A stretch of 64,000 nucleotides of DNA from assembly GCF_014651675.1 (NCBI RefSeq), contig NZ_BMXI01000008.1, forward strand, positions 62,001 to 126,000. The letters run 5' to 3'. Origin of the DNA: Roseibacillus persicicus. Its GTDB lineage: Bacteria; Verrucomicrobiota; Verrucomicrobiia; Verrucomicrobiales; Akkermansiaceae. The position numbers and the translations under genes were made by a program. Positions 1 through 9,029 of this stretch are shown here, one piece after another. Position 1 is the stretch's first letter. Each line of letters starts with the position of its first letter. The notes beneath the pieces are model-generated. The model was not told where the DNA came from and did not search any database. It saw only the letters and a program-made list of their open reading frames with translations.

Positions 1-614
1 GTCACTTTCTTTTCCTGCCCCAAGCGGTTGGCGCGTTCGTTGCGTGCCATCTCGTCCGCCTTGCGGGCAACATTGGCGCGCTCCTCGTCCATTTTCTCAT
101 TGATCATGCGCAGGTTGCTACCGTCTTTCTTCGCCAACATCGCGGTGTAGACGGCCTCGGCCAAAGTCGAAGAAAGTCGTGCGTCGCCCGGATAGGTAGC
201 GGCTTCGGGCAACAGCTTGAAGGCCTCGGCCAAGTTCGGACCCGACCCACGCTGACCAGTCAAACTCGCCAAGCGTTGCGGAGAAAGTAGGTCGAGAATC
301 TCATCGATATTCTCGCGATATTCCCTTGCGGCTTCGCCATCCTCGGCGGGTTCGTTCAGATACTTTTCAAAGCGCGCCTTGATCACCCGGCTATCACCCA
401 ACGGGATCGTCACGCCTGCGACGGTCACCGTCTCTGCCGAAGGATCGAGCAAAGGAACCTCCTGCCCAAATGGGGATTGGCTTTGATTCTGATTGTTGTT
501 GGATGCTGGGGCAGAATCCGTGGGAACCGCTGGAGCTGGCTGGGGCTTGGGTGGCGTATAGACCTGAGCCCCGAGAGGCAAAGCAAGGGCGGCAAAAAGA
601 CCGGAAAATTTCAT
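1..614 (-). CDS. Secreted hypothetical protein, C-terminus cut by window edge
   Basis: An open frame runs from an ATG at 614 down to the left edge without a stop (about 204 codons visible). The first residues (MKFSGLFAALALPLGAQ) form a short signal peptide. They are followed by a Pro/Ala/Asn/Gln-rich linker (about residues 18-50) and then a charged, helix-forming region rich in Glu, Arg and Ala near the cut end (ERANVARKADEMARNERANR). The protein is therefore probably exported, with a coiled-coil-like segment. I do not recognise a family. It is transcribed divergently from nothing nearby; the next gene upstream on the same strand ends at 671, so the two may be co-transcribed. Confidence 0.75.
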   Translation of the reverse strand, partial: MKFSGLFAALALPLGAQVYTPPKPQPAPAVPTDSAPASNNNQNQSQSPFGQEVPLLDPSAETVTVAGVTIPLGDSRVIKARFEKYLNEPAEDGEAAREYRENIDEILDLLSPQRLASLTGQRGSGPNLAEAFKLLPEAATYPGDARLSSTLAEAVYTAMLAKKDGSNLRMINEKMDEERANVARKADEMARNERANRLGQEKKV

Positions 615-670
615 CTTCCTGAAAGCTAACGCCTCCTCTCTCGCATCGCCAGTCTGAAAATAACCGACCT

Positions 671-1531
671 CTAGGTCCGAGTTTCCCAATCGACAGCAGT
701 AAGCCAATTCCGCAAAACCTCCCGATTCCCAGTCAAGTTGCCAGTCACCCGATAATTGGAGGCCTGCAACACCTTTGCTTGTTCCTGAGCCTCATCAACT
801 ACAGCCCACGGCCTGGCACCCGACGAATGGATGAAGCGAACCGTCCCGTCCTTACTCACGACCAGAAAGGCGACGTGATTGTCCAAACCCACAATCCGCA
901 CTCCCGCCCCGCGGGAAACCACTTCTTCCAGAAAATCCTGATAGGGAGTGGAGACCCGAATGTGCATCTCACTCCGAGGGAGAAAGGTCGCGATGATATT
1001 CTGAGAAGCCTGCTGAGCGAGACGAAAGCGCTCCACCCGGAAACCCGCATCCCGCAAAACCGTCGAGACAAAGTAGCCGCAGGCGATCGTCCCCTCACCC
1101 GGAGTTTCGGAAGTTCCATTGAAGTCCCACGGAGTCCCCAACCAGCATTGCATCAAGGCCGGCATCACACCTTCTAACAGCACCCGGGCTTCGTCTTCTA
1201 TCTTGCGGCGTTCCTCCTCATCTCCGGCAGCCGAATAGCGACTGGCCAGCCCCGCCCGTTGCTCCGCAAGCTCGGCAATCATTAGCCGATACTTCGCCGG
1301 GTCCGGCTCGGGAGACGGAGGCACACGTTCGACGAAGGGAAGCGGAATCCGTCCTTCCGGTAACTTGTCCCAGAGCAACCAAACTCCCCATGGAAGGAGA
1401 AAAAGGACCACAAAGAGGATGAAAGGTCGCGAATTCAAAATCTCGCCAACCCTACCCTCAACTTCAGGCAGGGTCCACCGGACTTGTCCAAACACGGCAA
1501 AATCTTGAAGAACAGTGGTCCGAATCGCCAT
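671..1531 (-). CDS. Membrane-anchored NlpC/P60-like cysteine peptidase candidate
   Basis: 286 aa from the ATG at 1531; a TTG five codons upstream is less likely. One membrane segment (about residues 35-55, FILFVVLFLLPWGVWLLW) is followed by a charged linker and a C-terminal domain. That domain has a Cys in a 'GTIACGYFVSTVL' context at the start of a helix, then 'DNHVAFLVV' and 'RFIHSS'. This Cys-His-polar order resembles NlpC/P60 or CHAP-type papain-fold peptidases and amidases that act on cell-wall peptides or related amides. The catalytic role is an inference from motif order; the family is divergent and could be inactive. It is divergent from the sulfatase gene, with about 180 bp between starts. 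Confidence 0.6.
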   Translation of the reverse strand: MAIRTTVLQDFAVFGQVRWTLPEVEGRVGEILNSRPFILFVVLFLLPWGVWLLWDKLPEGRIPLPFVERVPPSPEPDPAKYRLMIAELAEQRAGLASRYSAAGDEEERRKIEDEARVLLEGVMPALMQCWLGTPWDFNGTSETPGEGTIACGYFVSTVLRDAGFRVERFRLAQQASQNIIATFLPRSEMHIRVSTPYQDFLEEVVSRGAGVRIVGLDNHVAFLVVSKDGTVRFIHSSGARPWAVVDEAQEQAKVLQASNYRVTGNLTGNREVLRNWLTAVDWETRT

Positions 1532-1709
1532 TTTATAGAGCCCCAAGCTGGCGAGGGGGGAGAGGAATTTTCCTCCAGAAGCAGCCGCAGTGGAGCCTCA
1601 TTTCTCTTAATCCGGCTCTTTGAAAAACACTCCCCGCGACCCTCTCCTCCATTTCGCGCAAAATCCGGAACGCTTGTAATCTGGCGCAAATTTGTTCCGT
1701 TTCTTCCAC

Positions 1710-3125
1710 ATGAAATCCCTTTTCCTCCTCTTGGGGCTCGCGGTGACTTTGCCCGCCAAGCCCAACATTCTTTTCATCTTTGCCGATGACCAGGCTCACA
1801 GCTCCATTGCCGCTTTGGGGAATGAGGAAATTAAGACCCCCAACCTCGACCAACTCGTCCAGCAGGGCACGAGCTTCACCAACGCCTACAATATGGGTGC
1901 CTGGAATGGAGCCGTCTGCATCGCCTCGCGAACCATGATCCTGAGCGGGCGCTCCCTTTGGCACGCCGAAGCGCTGGACAACCCGGAAGGAGCCAAAAAT
2001 CTCATTGAAAGCGGAAAGACATGGCCCCAGCTGATGAAACAGGCGGGTTACCAAACCTACTTCACCGGCAAGTGGCACGCCAAGGCCCAGCCGGAGAAAA
2101 TCTTTGATGAAGTGCGAAACAAGCGCCCCGGCATGCCCAACCAGACCCCCGCCGGCTACAAACGCCCCCTCGCTGATGGCAGCGATACCTGGGACCCTGC
2201 GGATCCGAAGTTTGGAGGCTTTTGGAAAGGCGGAAAGCACTGGTCCGAGGTCGTGGCCGACGATGCCGAGCTTTACTTTCAGGAAGCCGCGAAAAAGGAC
2301 GAGCCCTTCTTCTTCTATCTCGCTTTCAACGCCCCCCACGACCCCAGACAGGCACCCCAAGAGTATCTCGACAAATATCCAGCGGACAAAATCAAGGTTC
2401 CGGTCAACTACCAGACGGAATATCCCCACATGGAGGCCATGAAATTGAAGGGGAAGAAAGACAGCCTCCTTCGTGATGAAAACCTCGCCCCCCTGCCCCG
2501 CACCGAGCTCGCGGTTCGGGTTCACCGCCGCGAATACTATGCCCTCATCACCCACATGGATGCCCAAATCGGTCGAATTCTCAAGGCCCTCGACGAGTCC
2601 GGCCAACGCGACAACACCATCATCATCTACTCCGCCGACCACGGCCTGGCCTGCGGAGAACACGGCTTGCTTGGGAAACAGAATCAGTATGAGCACAGCG
2701 TGAAGCCCCCCCTCATCCTCGTCGGCCCCGGCATTCCCGCCAACGAGCGTCGCGATGCTCTGGTCTACCTCCAGGATATCGTGCCCACGGCTTTGGAACT
2801 CGCCGAGATGCCCAAACCGGATTTTGTGGAGTTCGAGAGCCTCATGCCTTTGGCCAAGGAGGCTGGGAATGCTTCCGGGCGGAAAGCGGTCCTGGGTTCT
2901 TACATCAATTGCCAGCGCATGATTCGCGTCGGCGACTACAAGCTCATCGTCTATCCCGCGACCCAAACTCTCCGCCTCTTCAACCTCGCGAAAGACCCCC
3001 ACGAGATGAACGACCTCATCACCCAACCCGAGCAAAAAGAGCGCGCCGCCGATCTCTTGAAACAGCTGAAAGCATTGCTGAAAGAGCACGGGGATCCGTT
3101 GGATCTGAGTGGAGTGGAAATTTAG
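1710..3125 (+). CDS. Secreted type I sulfatase (arylsulfatase A family)
   Basis: 471 aa from the ATG at 1710. A short hydrophobic signal-like N-terminus (MKSLFLLLGLAVTLPA) is followed by the alkaline-phosphatase-superfamily start NILFIFADDQ, with metal-binding Asp26-Asp27. The formylglycine site reads C70-I-A-S-R74 ... G80-R81, the Cys-type motif activated by formylglycine-generating enzyme. Later come 'SADHG' with the metal Asp/His and 'GLLGKQNQYEHSVKPPLIL', typical of S1 sulfatases. It would remove sulfate esters from polysaccharides or other sulfated molecules outside the cytoplasm; the substrate cannot be read from the sequence. It stands alone, without an adjacent FGE or SusC/D gene, as is common in Verrucomicrobia and Planctomycetes. 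Confidence 0.93.
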   Translation: MKSLFLLLGLAVTLPAKPNILFIFADDQAHSSIAALGNEEIKTPNLDQLVQQGTSFTNAYNMGAWNGAVCIASRTMILSGRSLWHAEALDNPEGAKNLIESGKTWPQLMKQAGYQTYFTGKWHAKAQPEKIFDEVRNKRPGMPNQTPAGYKRPLADGSDTWDPADPKFGGFWKGGKHWSEVVADDAELYFQEAAKKDEPFFFYLAFNAPHDPRQAPQEYLDKYPADKIKVPVNYQTEYPHMEAMKLKGKKDSLLRDENLAPLPRTELAVRVHRREYYALITHMDAQIGRILKALDESGQRDNTIIIYSADHGLACGEHGLLGKQNQYEHSVKPPLILVGPGIPANERRDALVYLQDIVPTALELAEMPKPDFVEFESLMPLAKEAGNASGRKAVLGSYINCQRMIRVGDYKLIVYPATQTLRLFNLAKDPHEMNDLITQPEQKERAADLLKQLKALLKEHGDPLDLSGVEI

Positions 3126-3197
3126 GCGACGGAATTATCGAGAATGCTCTGGCCCTGCCGCCAAGGCACGGTCAAGCAGGGCAGAATAGAGCGAAAC

Positions 3198-3225
3198 TTG
3201 CCTTTGACCCATAAAACCATATAGT
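3198..3225 (+). promoter_or_regulatory. Putative vapBC promoter with direct-repeat operator
   Basis: TTGCCT (3198-3203), a 16-nt spacer and TATAGT (3220-3225) make a good sigma-70-type promoter. The predicted start of transcription falls at about 3232, next to the antitoxin ATG at 3233, so the mRNA may be leaderless. The 9-mer TGACCCATA occurs twice (3205-3213 and 3225-3233), exactly 20 bp apart (two helical turns). This fits an autorepressor site overlapping the promoter. The promoter call is inference; the repeats are directly visible. Confidence 0.45.
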
Positions 3226-3232
3226 GACCCAT

Positions 3233-3514
3233 ATGAAGACCACGCTTGATTTACCTGATGCTCTTCTTGTGGAGGCCAAAGCGGTAGCGGCCCGAAGGCG
3301 CACGACCCTGAAGGCCATGGTTGAACATGCCCTCCGCCGAGAGATTCAGTTTCAGGATGATCCCCTCAACAACTTGGATCCGGAAAAGTTTGAGCTCAAT
3401 GACCTTGGGCTTCCGGTTCTCACTAAGATGAAAGGGTTTCCTTCCGGCCAGACACTTCTGGACCACATTAAAGATGTAGAAGGCGAAGACGACATGAACC
3501 GGGCGTTTCTCTAG
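3233..3514 (+). CDS. vapB: VapB-type antitoxin
   Basis: 93 aa from the ATG at 3233; a GTG three codons earlier is the alternative. The N-terminus (MKTTLDLPDALLVEAK) is a ribbon-helix-helix DNA-binding start, followed by 'RRRTTLKAMVEHALRRE', typical of VapB antitoxins. The acidic C-terminal half would wrap the toxin and block its active site. It precedes the PIN-domain gene by 68 bp, the usual antitoxin-first order. Autoregulation through the TGACCCATA direct repeat upstream is likely but untested. Confidence 0.85.
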   Translation: MKTTLDLPDALLVEAKAVAARRRTTLKAMVEHALRREIQFQDDPLNNLDPEKFELNDLGLPVLTKMKGFPSGQTLLDHIKDVEGEDDMNRAFL

Positions 3515-3582
3515 AGCGCATCCTTTTTCGTCTATGCACGACGATCTCGTCAACTGAGCCACCCTCTTTAGGCTATCTACAA

Positions 3583-4008
3583 ATGATCACTCTCCTCGAT
3601 ACCAACGTCTTGATCGCCCTCGCCTACGAGCAAAATCCTTTTCATCTCAAAGCGAAGACACTTTTCAGAGGTCTATTCAAAACAGGCTGGGCGACCTGTC
3701 CATTGACCGAAAATGGGTTCGTGCGGATTTTAGGAAATCCCAACATCGAGAATGGGCCCGGTTCCACAAAAGCCTCGCGTGACCTATTGTTCGCCCTCTG
3801 CGCCGCCCCGGGACATCAGTTCTGGCCGGACTCTATTTCCCTATTGGACGAAGAACGGTTCCCTCAATTGGGCGGGGTCAAAGCCCTGACGGACCAGTAT
3901 CTCTTGGCTCTGGCAATAGAGAATCAAGGACGAATGGCGACCTTCGATAAGCGCATCGACGCCAGCCTCGTTCCCGGCGGCGCGCAGGCTTTGATGGTTC
4001 TCGCTTGA
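3583..4008 (+). CDS. vapC: VapC-type PIN-domain ribonuclease toxin
   Basis: 141 aa, near the family's usual 130-145. It starts with the PIN signature LLDTNVLIAL (Asp6), followed by a Glu in 'PLTENGFVRIL' (about residue 47) and the C-terminal acidic residues in 'LTDQYLLALAIE' (about residue 105) and 'ATFDKRID'. These form the Mg2+-binding quartet of VapC endoribonucleases, which typically cleave tRNA or rRNA. Paired with the upstream antitoxin, it forms a type II toxin-antitoxin module. All expected acidic residues are present, so it is probably active. The RNA target is unknown. Confidence 0.9.
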   Translation: MITLLDTNVLIALAYEQNPFHLKAKTLFRGLFKTGWATCPLTENGFVRILGNPNIENGPGSTKASRDLLFALCAAPGHQFWPDSISLLDEERFPQLGGVKALTDQYLLALAIENQGRMATFDKRIDASLVPGGAQALMVLA

Positions 4009-4120
4009 TAAGGATGGGGGATAGGCCCTCCCTCCAGACTGGGTTTGAGACCCCATTTTCTGCTGTTCCTTTAGATTTGCGAAAACGGCGTTTGGTCTCT
4101 AGGGTCCCCGCCCCTGCAAC

Positions 4121-6844
4121 ATGAGCGAGAATCCGGTCAACTATAAGGAAACGATCTGCCTACCGAAAACCACTTTCCCAATGAAGGGGAATTTGGTGAA
4201 CAAGGAACCCGAGCGGCTGCAAGGCTGGGAGGAAAGCAAGATCTACGATCGAATTCTGGCCAAGCGTCGCGAAAGTGGCGCCCCCCGCTTCGTGATGCAC
4301 GACGGTCCTCCCTTTGCCAACGGCGATGTCCACATGGGCACGGCGCTCAATAAGGTGCTGAAAGACTTTGTGGTGAAGTCGAAGTCGATGGCAGGTTTCG
4401 AGGTGCCTTTCGTGCCCGGTTGGGACTGCCATGGCCTGCCCATCGAGTTCAAGGTCATGCAGGATGCCCGCGACAAGGAGCCTGCGGAAATCCGCACTCT
4501 CTGCGAAGAATTTGCCCGCAAATGGATCGACATCCAGAAGGCCAGCTTCCGCCGTTTGGGCGTCTTTGGGGATTGGGAAAATCCTTATCTCACCATGGCC
4601 CCGAGCTACGAGGCCGATATTCTCCGGGTCTTTGCGAAGCTGGTGGAAAAAGACCGCGTCTACCTGAGCAAGAAGCCCGTGCAGTGGTCCTATGGTGCCC
4701 GCACCGCTCTGGCCGAGGCCGAGGTGGAGTATCAGGACAAGAAGAGCACCGCGGTCTACGTTCCCTTCACCCTCATCGGCGGCGATCTGTCGGGAACCTC
4801 GCTGGTCATCTGGACCACGACTCCCTGGACCTTGCCTGCCAACCTGGGAATCGCAGTCCACGAGCGCTTCATCTACGTGGTGGGAACTTTCGAGAAGGAT
4901 GGGGCCAGCAAGCAGCTCATCATCGCCCGCGATTTGCTCGATCAGTTTGCCGAAAAGACTGGCTGGAGACCCGCCGGTGACATGCGTGAGCTGTCGGGCA
5001 AAGACCTCGAAGGTCTCGAGGCCCAGCACCCCTTCCTCGACCGCACCTCCAAGGTCATCTTTGGTGGCTTCGTGACGGCGGAAACCGGAACCGGCGCGGT
5101 CCACATCGCACCGGGCCATGGCGCGGATGACTACGTGGCCGGCCTCGCGAACGGACTGGAAGTTCTCTCGCCTGTCGACGACGGCGGCCTCTTTACCGAA
5201 GAATGCGGCGTGCCCGAGTTGGTGGGTCAGCACGTCTTCAAGTGCAACGAGCGCATCGTGGAAATGCTTACCGAGCGCGACTCGCTGTTGGGCTCGGAAA
5301 CCTACGAGCACCAGTATCCTTTCTGTTGGCGTTCCAAGACCCCCATCATTTTCCGGGCGGTGGAACAATTTTTCATCTCGCTGGATGGCATTCGCGAAAA
5401 GGCGATGGAGGAGATCGACAAGGTCAACTGGCTGCCACACTGGGGCCGCAACCGTATCTACGGCACCGTGGAGGCGCGGCCGGACTGGTGCATCTCGCGC
5501 CAGCGGACCTGGGGCGTTCCCCTTCCTGTTTTCTTCGGCCCCGATGGCAACGCGCTGTTAGATGCCGAAACCGTGCGCAAGATCGCCGACATCGTCGCCG
5601 AAAAAGGCACCAACGTTTGGTTCGAAAAATCCGACGAAGAGTGGGTAGCCGATTTGGGTCTACCGGCTGGTTCGAAGAAAGCGACAGACACCCTCGACGT
5701 CTGGATCGACTCGGGTTCCAGTCACGTCGCAGTGATGGAAAAGAACCCGAACGTGGGAGTCCCCGCCGACCTTTACCTCGAGGCCACCGACCAGCACCGC
5801 GGTTGGTTCCAGAGCTCGCTCATGCTCAGCGTGGGCTATCGCGACGTCGCTCCTTACAAGACGGTCATGACCCACGGCTTCGTGGTCGATAAGGACACCG
5901 GTAAAAAGACTTCCAAGAGTGACGACAAGAAGAAAGGCAAGCCCACCGATGCCGCACACTTCTACAACAAGTATGGAGCAGATATCCTTCGTCTGTGGGT
6001 CAGCTCGGTCGACTGGCAGAACGAGGTGCCCTTCGGCGAAGACCTCTTCCAGCAAGTGGGCGATCCCTATCGTCGTCTGCGCAACACCTTCAAGATTCTC
6101 CTCGGCAACTTGGACGGCTTCGACCCGACCCAGCACACCGTGGCGCCGGAGGACATGACGGTCATCGACCGCTGGATCCTGGAGCGTCTCAACGTCATCG
6201 TCACCGAGTCCCTGAAAGCCTACGAGAACTTCGAGTTCCGCAAAGTCTTCTCCGCCGTCAATCAGTTCTGCGCTCATGACCTGAGCTCGCTCTACATCGA
6301 CATGACCAAGGACCGGCTCTACTGCGACGCGGAGGATGACGTCCGTCGTCGCGCCAGCCAGACCGCACTCTATCAAGTCTTCGACTCCCTCGTTCGCCTC
6401 CTCGCCCCCATCATTGCCTTCACTTCGGAGGAAGCCTGGGAGCATGCGGGCCGCGAGGGCAGCGTCCACGAACAACTCTTCCCCGAACCCGATGAGCGCT
6501 TCGGCAAAGGCGAGTCCACCGCCTTGGTGAACCGTCTGCTCGAAATCCGCGATCTGGTGCAGTCTGCCATCGAACCGCTGGTGCAGGCCAAGGAATTCAA
6601 GAAGAACAACGAGGCCAAAGTGGTCCTCACCGTTCCCGCGAATCACCCCTGCCTCTCCCTGTTAGAGGATCCGGTTTTCGTGAAAGAGTTTTTCATCGTA
6701 GCCGAAATGGAAATCGAACAAGGCGACGAACTCAAGGCCAGCGCCAGCAAGAGCGAGCACCCCATGTGTCCGCGCTGCCGTCGTTACGAACCAGCAGTCG
6801 ACGGGGCCGGCCTCTGCGAGCGCTGCCATTCGGTCACGAACTAA
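4121..6844 (+). CDS. ileS: Isoleucyl-tRNA synthetase
   Basis: 907 aa class I aminoacyl-tRNA synthetase that charges tRNA-Ile. The HIGH element reads H71-M-G-T (in NGDVHMGTALNK) and is followed by the family signature PGWDCHGLPIE. The CP1 editing domain contains 'TTTPWTLPAN' and 'GTGAVHIAPGHGADDY'. The KMSKS element is a variant, K596-T-S-K-S600, followed by an unusual Lys-rich stretch (DDKKKGKP). The anticodon-binding C-terminal region ends in a zinc finger, CPRC...CERC. The start is the ATG at 4121. The next gene, lspA, begins 35 bp after the stop; an ileS-lspA order is common in bacteria, so they are probably co-transcribed. Confidence 0.98.
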   Translation: MSENPVNYKETICLPKTTFPMKGNLVNKEPERLQGWEESKIYDRILAKRRESGAPRFVMHDGPPFANGDVHMGTALNKVLKDFVVKSKSMAGFEVPFVPGWDCHGLPIEFKVMQDARDKEPAEIRTLCEEFARKWIDIQKASFRRLGVFGDWENPYLTMAPSYEADILRVFAKLVEKDRVYLSKKPVQWSYGARTALAEAEVEYQDKKSTAVYVPFTLIGGDLSGTSLVIWTTTPWTLPANLGIAVHERFIYVVGTFEKDGASKQLIIARDLLDQFAEKTGWRPAGDMRELSGKDLEGLEAQHPFLDRTSKVIFGGFVTAETGTGAVHIAPGHGADDYVAGLANGLEVLSPVDDGGLFTEECGVPELVGQHVFKCNERIVEMLTERDSLLGSETYEHQYPFCWRSKTPIIFRAVEQFFISLDGIREKAMEEIDKVNWLPHWGRNRIYGTVEARPDWCISRQRTWGVPLPVFFGPDGNALLDAETVRKIADIVAEKGTNVWFEKSDEEWVADLGLPAGSKKATDTLDVWIDSGSSHVAVMEKNPNVGVPADLYLEATDQHRGWFQSSLMLSVGYRDVAPYKTVMTHGFVVDKDTGKKTSKSDDKKKGKPTDAAHFYNKYGADILRLWVSSVDWQNEVPFGEDLFQQVGDPYRRLRNTFKILLGNLDGFDPTQHTVAPEDMTVIDRWILERLNVIVTESLKAYENFEFRKVFSAVNQFCAHDLSSLYIDMTKDRLYCDAEDDVRRRASQTALYQVFDSLVRLLAPIIAFTSEEAWEHAGREGSVHEQLFPEPDERFGKGESTALVNRLLEIRDLVQSAIEPLVQAKEFKKNNEAKVVLTVPANHPCLSLLEDPVFVKEFFIVAEMEIEQGDELKASASKSEHPMCPRCRRYEPAVDGAGLCERCHSVTN

Positions 6845-6879
6845 ATCAACTTGTCTCGATTGCCCCTCTTCCGCTCGTC

Positions 6880-7500
6880 ATGTCCACCTCCTTCAAGCCA
6901 CTCGGCAAGCTGTTGCTGCTCATTTCCTTGCCGCTCTATGTAATCGATCAGATTACGAAGTGGTGGATTGTCTTTCGCTTCGAGGAGCCTCCCATCATCA
7001 GACAGCTGGACAAGAATGGCGAAGTCATCCTCGCCCCCTCTTTCGGGACTGCCGATCCGCCCATCGTGCTGATTGAGAACTTCTTCAACATCACCCGGGT
7101 TCACAATCAGGGCGTCGCCTTTGGCTTCGGTAATGGCAGCAGCTGGGCGCCGATTGTTTTTCTCCTCGTTCCTCTCATTGCGGTGACTCTCCTTCTGACT
7201 TTCTGGAAAAAAGGAGCCTTTGCCACCCCCATGATGAAGACCGCCTGCGTGCTCCTCTTTGCCGGAATCGCGGGCAACGTGACTGATCGGCTGTTCCAGG
7301 GATTTTGGCTGGATCGGGTCAAGGACGGCAGTTGGTGGGAGCGCTTTTCGGCGGGCTACGTGGTGGACTTTTTGGATATCACCATCCCCCTCGTCAACTA
7401 CCGCTGGCCCACCTTCAACGTCGCCGATTCCTGCATTTCGGTCGCTGCGGTTCTGCTGGTGATCTCGAGCTTCCGCGAGGAGGCGGCGAAGAAGAAGTAG
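6880..7500 (+). CDS. lspA: Lipoprotein signal peptidase (signal peptidase II)
   Basis: 206 aa from the ATG at 6880; the longer open frame overlaps ileS and is not needed. This inner-membrane aspartic protease cleaves the signal peptide of diacylglyceryl prolipoproteins. Conserved blocks are 'ITRVHNQGVAFG' (the FNxGAAFG motif), 'GNVTDR' with catalytic Asp136, 'VVDFLD', and 'PTFNVADS' with catalytic Asp183. Four hydrophobic segments fit the family. It is somewhat longer than the usual 160 aa because of a periplasmic insertion around residues 34-63. It follows ileS by 35 bp. Confidence 0.96.
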   Translation: MSTSFKPLGKLLLLISLPLYVIDQITKWWIVFRFEEPPIIRQLDKNGEVILAPSFGTADPPIVLIENFFNITRVHNQGVAFGFGNGSSWAPIVFLLVPLIAVTLLLTFWKKGAFATPMMKTACVLLFAGIAGNVTDRLFQGFWLDRVKDGSWWERFSAGYVVDFLDITIPLVNYRWPTFNVADSCISVAAVLLVISSFREEAAKKK

Positions 7501-7547
7501 GCCCGTACGGCGCGCACCTGATTTGACGACCATGGTTTAGTTGTTGG

Positions 7548-8090
7548 ATGGATGGGGTAGCGCAAAAGGACTCGAAACTCGCCATCGCTCTCATCTTCCT
7601 CCCCGCCACTCTCGCGGCATTGTTCGGGCTCACTTTTCTCATTCCTGGCGAGCTGAAGAGCAACTATCGCACCCGTTGGGGCAGCTGCCTCTGCGATCCA
7701 AACGGAAGCTATTATCACTTCCGGGACGGACACGTGGTGGCCTACAACCGCCATCATCAAGTCGCGTATCTAGAGGGTCGCTTTGACGAGAGTTCGAAGC
7801 ACTCCTACCGAGTTTACCGACAGAGTCACAACGTTCGGGATGAGGAGAACCTCGCCCTGATTGTGAAGCCCCGGCTTCTGGGTTGTTTCATCGAATACCC
7901 TGAAAGCGATTCTTCCGAATGGTGCTGGAATCTCAAGGACGAGCAGGAGGTCAACGAACTGATCAAAAAGCTGGAAGTCCACAGATACTTTCGCACGGAG
8001 GAAGGAGAGGAGCGGACCTACTACGACTCCGATTTCAAGGAGGTCCGGACTGAGTTCAAGCCTCATAAGAAAAGAAGGCAAACCCCGTGA
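7548..8090 (+). CDS. Hypothetical single-pass membrane protein
   Basis: 180 aa. One N-terminal membrane segment (about residues 12-32, IALIFLPATLAALFGLTFLIP) is followed by a soluble domain with repeated aromatic and charged residues (Tyr/His-rich around 55-80) and a basic tail (HKKRRQ). The domain 'RDGHVVAYNRHHQVAYLEGRF' suggests a small beta-rich fold. No family recognised. It lies 47 bp after lspA and 46 bp before the TPM-domain gene, so it is probably part of the same transcript. Confidence 0.65.
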   Translation: MDGVAQKDSKLAIALIFLPATLAALFGLTFLIPGELKSNYRTRWGSCLCDPNGSYYHFRDGHVVAYNRHHQVAYLEGRFDESSKHSYRVYRQSHNVRDEENLALIVKPRLLGCFIEYPESDSSEWCWNLKDEQEVNELIKKLEVHRYFRTEEGEERTYYDSDFKEVRTEFKPHKKRRQTP

Positions 8091-8136
8091 TTCCAGCGGC
8101 TGGCAGCCTTTCTGCTGGCTCTTTCGGGCTGACGCA

Positions 8137-8961
8137 ATGAAGCTGCAACAAGACGTGAGAACCGCCCTCCTCAAGCTTCTTTTCCCTCTGGCCCTTCTGA
8201 TTTTTCCGTTGGCGGCGCAGCAGGTGGGGCAAGAGGATCTCGCGACCGGACAGCAGTCGGAGCTCGGTGATGCTCCCGCTCACAAGCTGGTAGACTTCGG
8301 AGAGATCTTTAAAGATGAGCCTGATAAATTTCAGCGACTTTCCGACCGTTTTCAGGCCATCGAGGACAACTACGGCTTCTCTGTTTTCTTTGTGGCTTAT
8401 TCTGGAATCATTGGCAGTGGAGTCTCGGAAAAGGCCGAACTCTTTCGTGACCATTGGCTCGGGAGGGAACGGGAAGGCCTCGTTCTCGTTTGTGACACCG
8501 ACCTTAAGACAATGGCCTTTGCCCTGACCAAGGTCGATGGTCTGCCCAGGGAGCCTCGGGCGAAAGACTGGAAGCTTCCGGACTACGAGGCCATCGAAAC
8601 CATGCAGGAGTTCATCCAGCTGGAGTCCAAAAGTTCTTCCGAATCCGAATACCTCTACGAGCTGGGGGAAAAATTAGCCGAGAACTTGGAAACCCGTCTG
8701 GCCAGCCCGGAGGAACAACGCCCGAGCCTTCCCAAGACCCTCCTAGCCATCTTCGCACTGGTCGCGGCTTTCGTTTCTTGGCTCATCTGGTGGATTCAGC
8801 GCAAATCCTCACGAGGTGACGATACTGCGGCTGTCACATTTCCTATGATTCCAATCGAGAGCCGCTTGGGAGCCCGATACGGCGGGGGGCTGGTGGGCGA
8901 GATTTCCTATCGAAACGAGTCCTCAACTCAGGATCGGGCAGACGGGCGCCCTGAAATGTGA
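8137..8961 (+). CDS. TPM-domain (YgcG-like) membrane protein
   Basis: 274 aa with a signal-like N-terminus (about residues 10-28). The extracytoplasmic domain (about 45-190) contains 'DRFQAIEDNYGFSVFFVAY' and 'REGLVLVCDTDLKTMAFAL', the layout of TPM/repair_PSII domains. One C-terminal membrane helix lies at about 206-227 (LLAIFALVAAFVSWLIWWI). The tail 'RLGARYGGGLVGEIS' resembles the glycine-rich end seen after the last helix in YgcG-type proteins. TPM proteins have been linked to membrane-protein quality control and weak phosphatase activity. The assignment is by motif layout only. Confidence 0.6.
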   Translation: MKLQQDVRTALLKLLFPLALLIFPLAAQQVGQEDLATGQQSELGDAPAHKLVDFGEIFKDEPDKFQRLSDRFQAIEDNYGFSVFFVAYSGIIGSGVSEKAELFRDHWLGREREGLVLVCDTDLKTMAFALTKVDGLPREPRAKDWKLPDYEAIETMQEFIQLESKSSSESEYLYELGEKLAENLETRLASPEEQRPSLPKTLLAIFALVAAFVSWLIWWIQRKSSRGDDTAAVTFPMIPIESRLGARYGGGLVGEISYRNESSTQDRADGRPEM

Positions 8962-9029
8962 CACAACCGGAAAGTGTCATGGCGAATTAGAACTTGAGCC
9001 CATCGCTAGCTGTGGGACGTTAGTGGGGT

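Noticed and set aside
1533-3089. 518-aa minus-strand ORF
   Set aside because: Antisense shadow of the sulfatase gene; low-quality composition and no motifs.
8832-8963. TGTCACATTTC ... GAAATGTGACA inverted repeat (11 bp) at the end of the TPM gene
   Set aside because: Arms are about 110 bp apart and one lies in coding sequence; no element ends, target duplications or open frame support a mobile element.
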